A stretch of 7,491 nucleotides of DNA from Glaciecola sp. UBA2563. GTDB taxonomy: Bacteria; Pseudomonadota; Gammaproteobacteria; Enterobacterales; Alteromonadaceae. Numbering within the stretch: position 1 is the first letter of the stretch; each line of letters begins with the position of its first letter. The position numbers and the translations under genes were made by a program. The stretch lies in assembly GCA_002340325.1 (NCBI GenBank), contig DDLV01000045.1:1-7491 (forward strand). Reading direction: 5' to 3'. Positions 6,971 to 7,491 of the stretch are shown here, piece after piece. The notes below the pieces were generated by a model. The model was not told the DNA's origin. It was given only the letters and a program-made list of their open reading frames with translations, and made no database searches.

Positions 6971-7491
6971 ATGACCATTATTCAAGTTCTGGTGTGTATC
7001 GTATTTTTTGCAACGATGTTTGCGCTGATTTTTACTGACAAAAGACCTGCAGGGATTTTTGCTGGAAGTGCGCTATCGCTAGTTTTATTGCAGGTTATAA
7101 GTCTTGATGACATATTAGCTAATGCGACAAATACCGGGCTTGTCACGCTTGTTTTACTTTTATTAGTCAGTCAGTCACTCGATAAGACCTCTACACTCAA
7201 GAGGATTGGTAGAGGCTTATTAAACCGTTCATACAACGCCAGTTTTTGGCGGTTGTTTTCAGTGACGTTTTTCTCATCGTCCATTCTGAATAATACCGCC
7301 GTTGTTGCTAGCTTAATTAGTGTGGTGAAACAGAGTTCTTTGCAAGTCCCCTCTAAATTACTTATTCCGCTTTCTTATGCCGCTATTTTAGGCGGCACTG
7401 TAACGTTAATCGGCACGTCAACAAATTTAATTGTTGACAGTTTTTTGATTGAACACGGTCATCGAGGGTTTGCCTTTTTTGACTTCACTAT
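6971..7491 (+). CDS. SLC13/DASS-family anion permease, N-terminal part (3' end outside window)
   Basis: The frame is open from the ATG at 6971 to the window end: 173 codons plus two bases. The translation begins MTIIQVLVCIVFFATMFALIF and is strongly hydrophobic, with segments at about 1-21, 27-45, 56-70, 95-118 and 130-155. LNNTAVV (106-112) and GTSTNLIV (148-155) are the paired SNT-type signature motifs of the SLC13/divalent anion:Na+ symporter and related ArsB/NhaD permeases. Full-length relatives are often around 570-600 residues with central TrkA-C (RCK) domains; that part is not visible here. In other gammaproteobacteria, such as Vibrio (from memory), an SLC13-type permease lies in the cysDN-cysC cluster. 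Sulfate or another divalent anion is therefore the favoured substrate, by context rather than by motif. It follows the M14-type gene by 2 bases with only a weak ribosome site (GAG at 6958-6960). Confidence 0.85.
   Translation, partial: MTIIQVLVCIVFFATMFALIFTDKRPAGIFAGSALSLVLLQVISLDDILANATNTGLVTLVLLLLVSQSLDKTSTLKRIGRGLLNRSYNASFWRLFSVTFFSSSILNNTAVVASLISVVKQSSLQVPSKLLIPLSYAAILGGTVTLIGTSTNLIVDSFLIEHGHRGFAFFDFT

Noticed and set aside
1..7491. Mobile element, CRISPR array, tRNA or defence system
   Set aside because: I saw no transposase or integrase motifs, spaced direct repeats, tRNA cloverleaf or recognisable defence domains on either strand. The gene content is metabolic and regulatory.

Overview
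The window looks like a chromosomal segment of a marine-type gammaproteobacterium. The PutP, CysD, CysC, CysQ and CysN proteins all align closely by eye with remembered Escherichia coli sequences. The moderate AT content and the neighbouring families (EAL-HDOD, SLC13 permease, desuccinylase-like M14 enzyme) suggest an Alteromonadales-like host. That placement is inference; no rRNA or other phylogenetic marker is present.

Layout, all genes on the + strand: (1) bases 1-519, the 3' end of a sodium/proline symporter gene (putP). (2) Bases 527-1744, an EAL-HDOD (YuxH-type) regulatory protein only 7 bases downstream, followed by a candidate intrinsic terminator at 1804-1833. (3) Bases 1745-2062, a non-coding gap that should hold the promoter and leader of the next operon. 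(4) Bases 2063-5778, four tightly packed sulfate-activation genes in the order cysD-cysC-cysQ-cysN, with junctions of -1, -4 (or -1) and +1 base. (5) Bases 5779-5858, a short spacer dominated by a 14-bp RNA hairpin. (6) Bases 5859-6968, an M14/succinylglutamate desuccinylase-like zinc hydrolase with a TTG start. (7) Bases 6971-7491, the 5' part of an SLC13/DASS-family permease that runs off the window.

CysD and CysN together form ATP sulfurylase (sulfate to APS, driven by GTP hydrolysis on CysN). CysC phosphorylates APS to PAPS. CysQ removes the 3'-phosphate from PAP or PAPS and so controls the pool of this toxic intermediate. The SLC13-type permease is a plausible sulfate or anion importer for the same pathway. 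The M14-type hydrolase between cysN and the permease has no obvious role in sulfate assimilation.

No mobile element, CRISPR array, tRNA or rRNA was seen. The features most worth a second look are the gene order that separates cysD from cysN, the hydrolase placed between cysN and the permease, the strand-asymmetric hairpin after cysN with a 14-codon ORF running through it, and the odd GTG-stop sequences just upstream of two starts.
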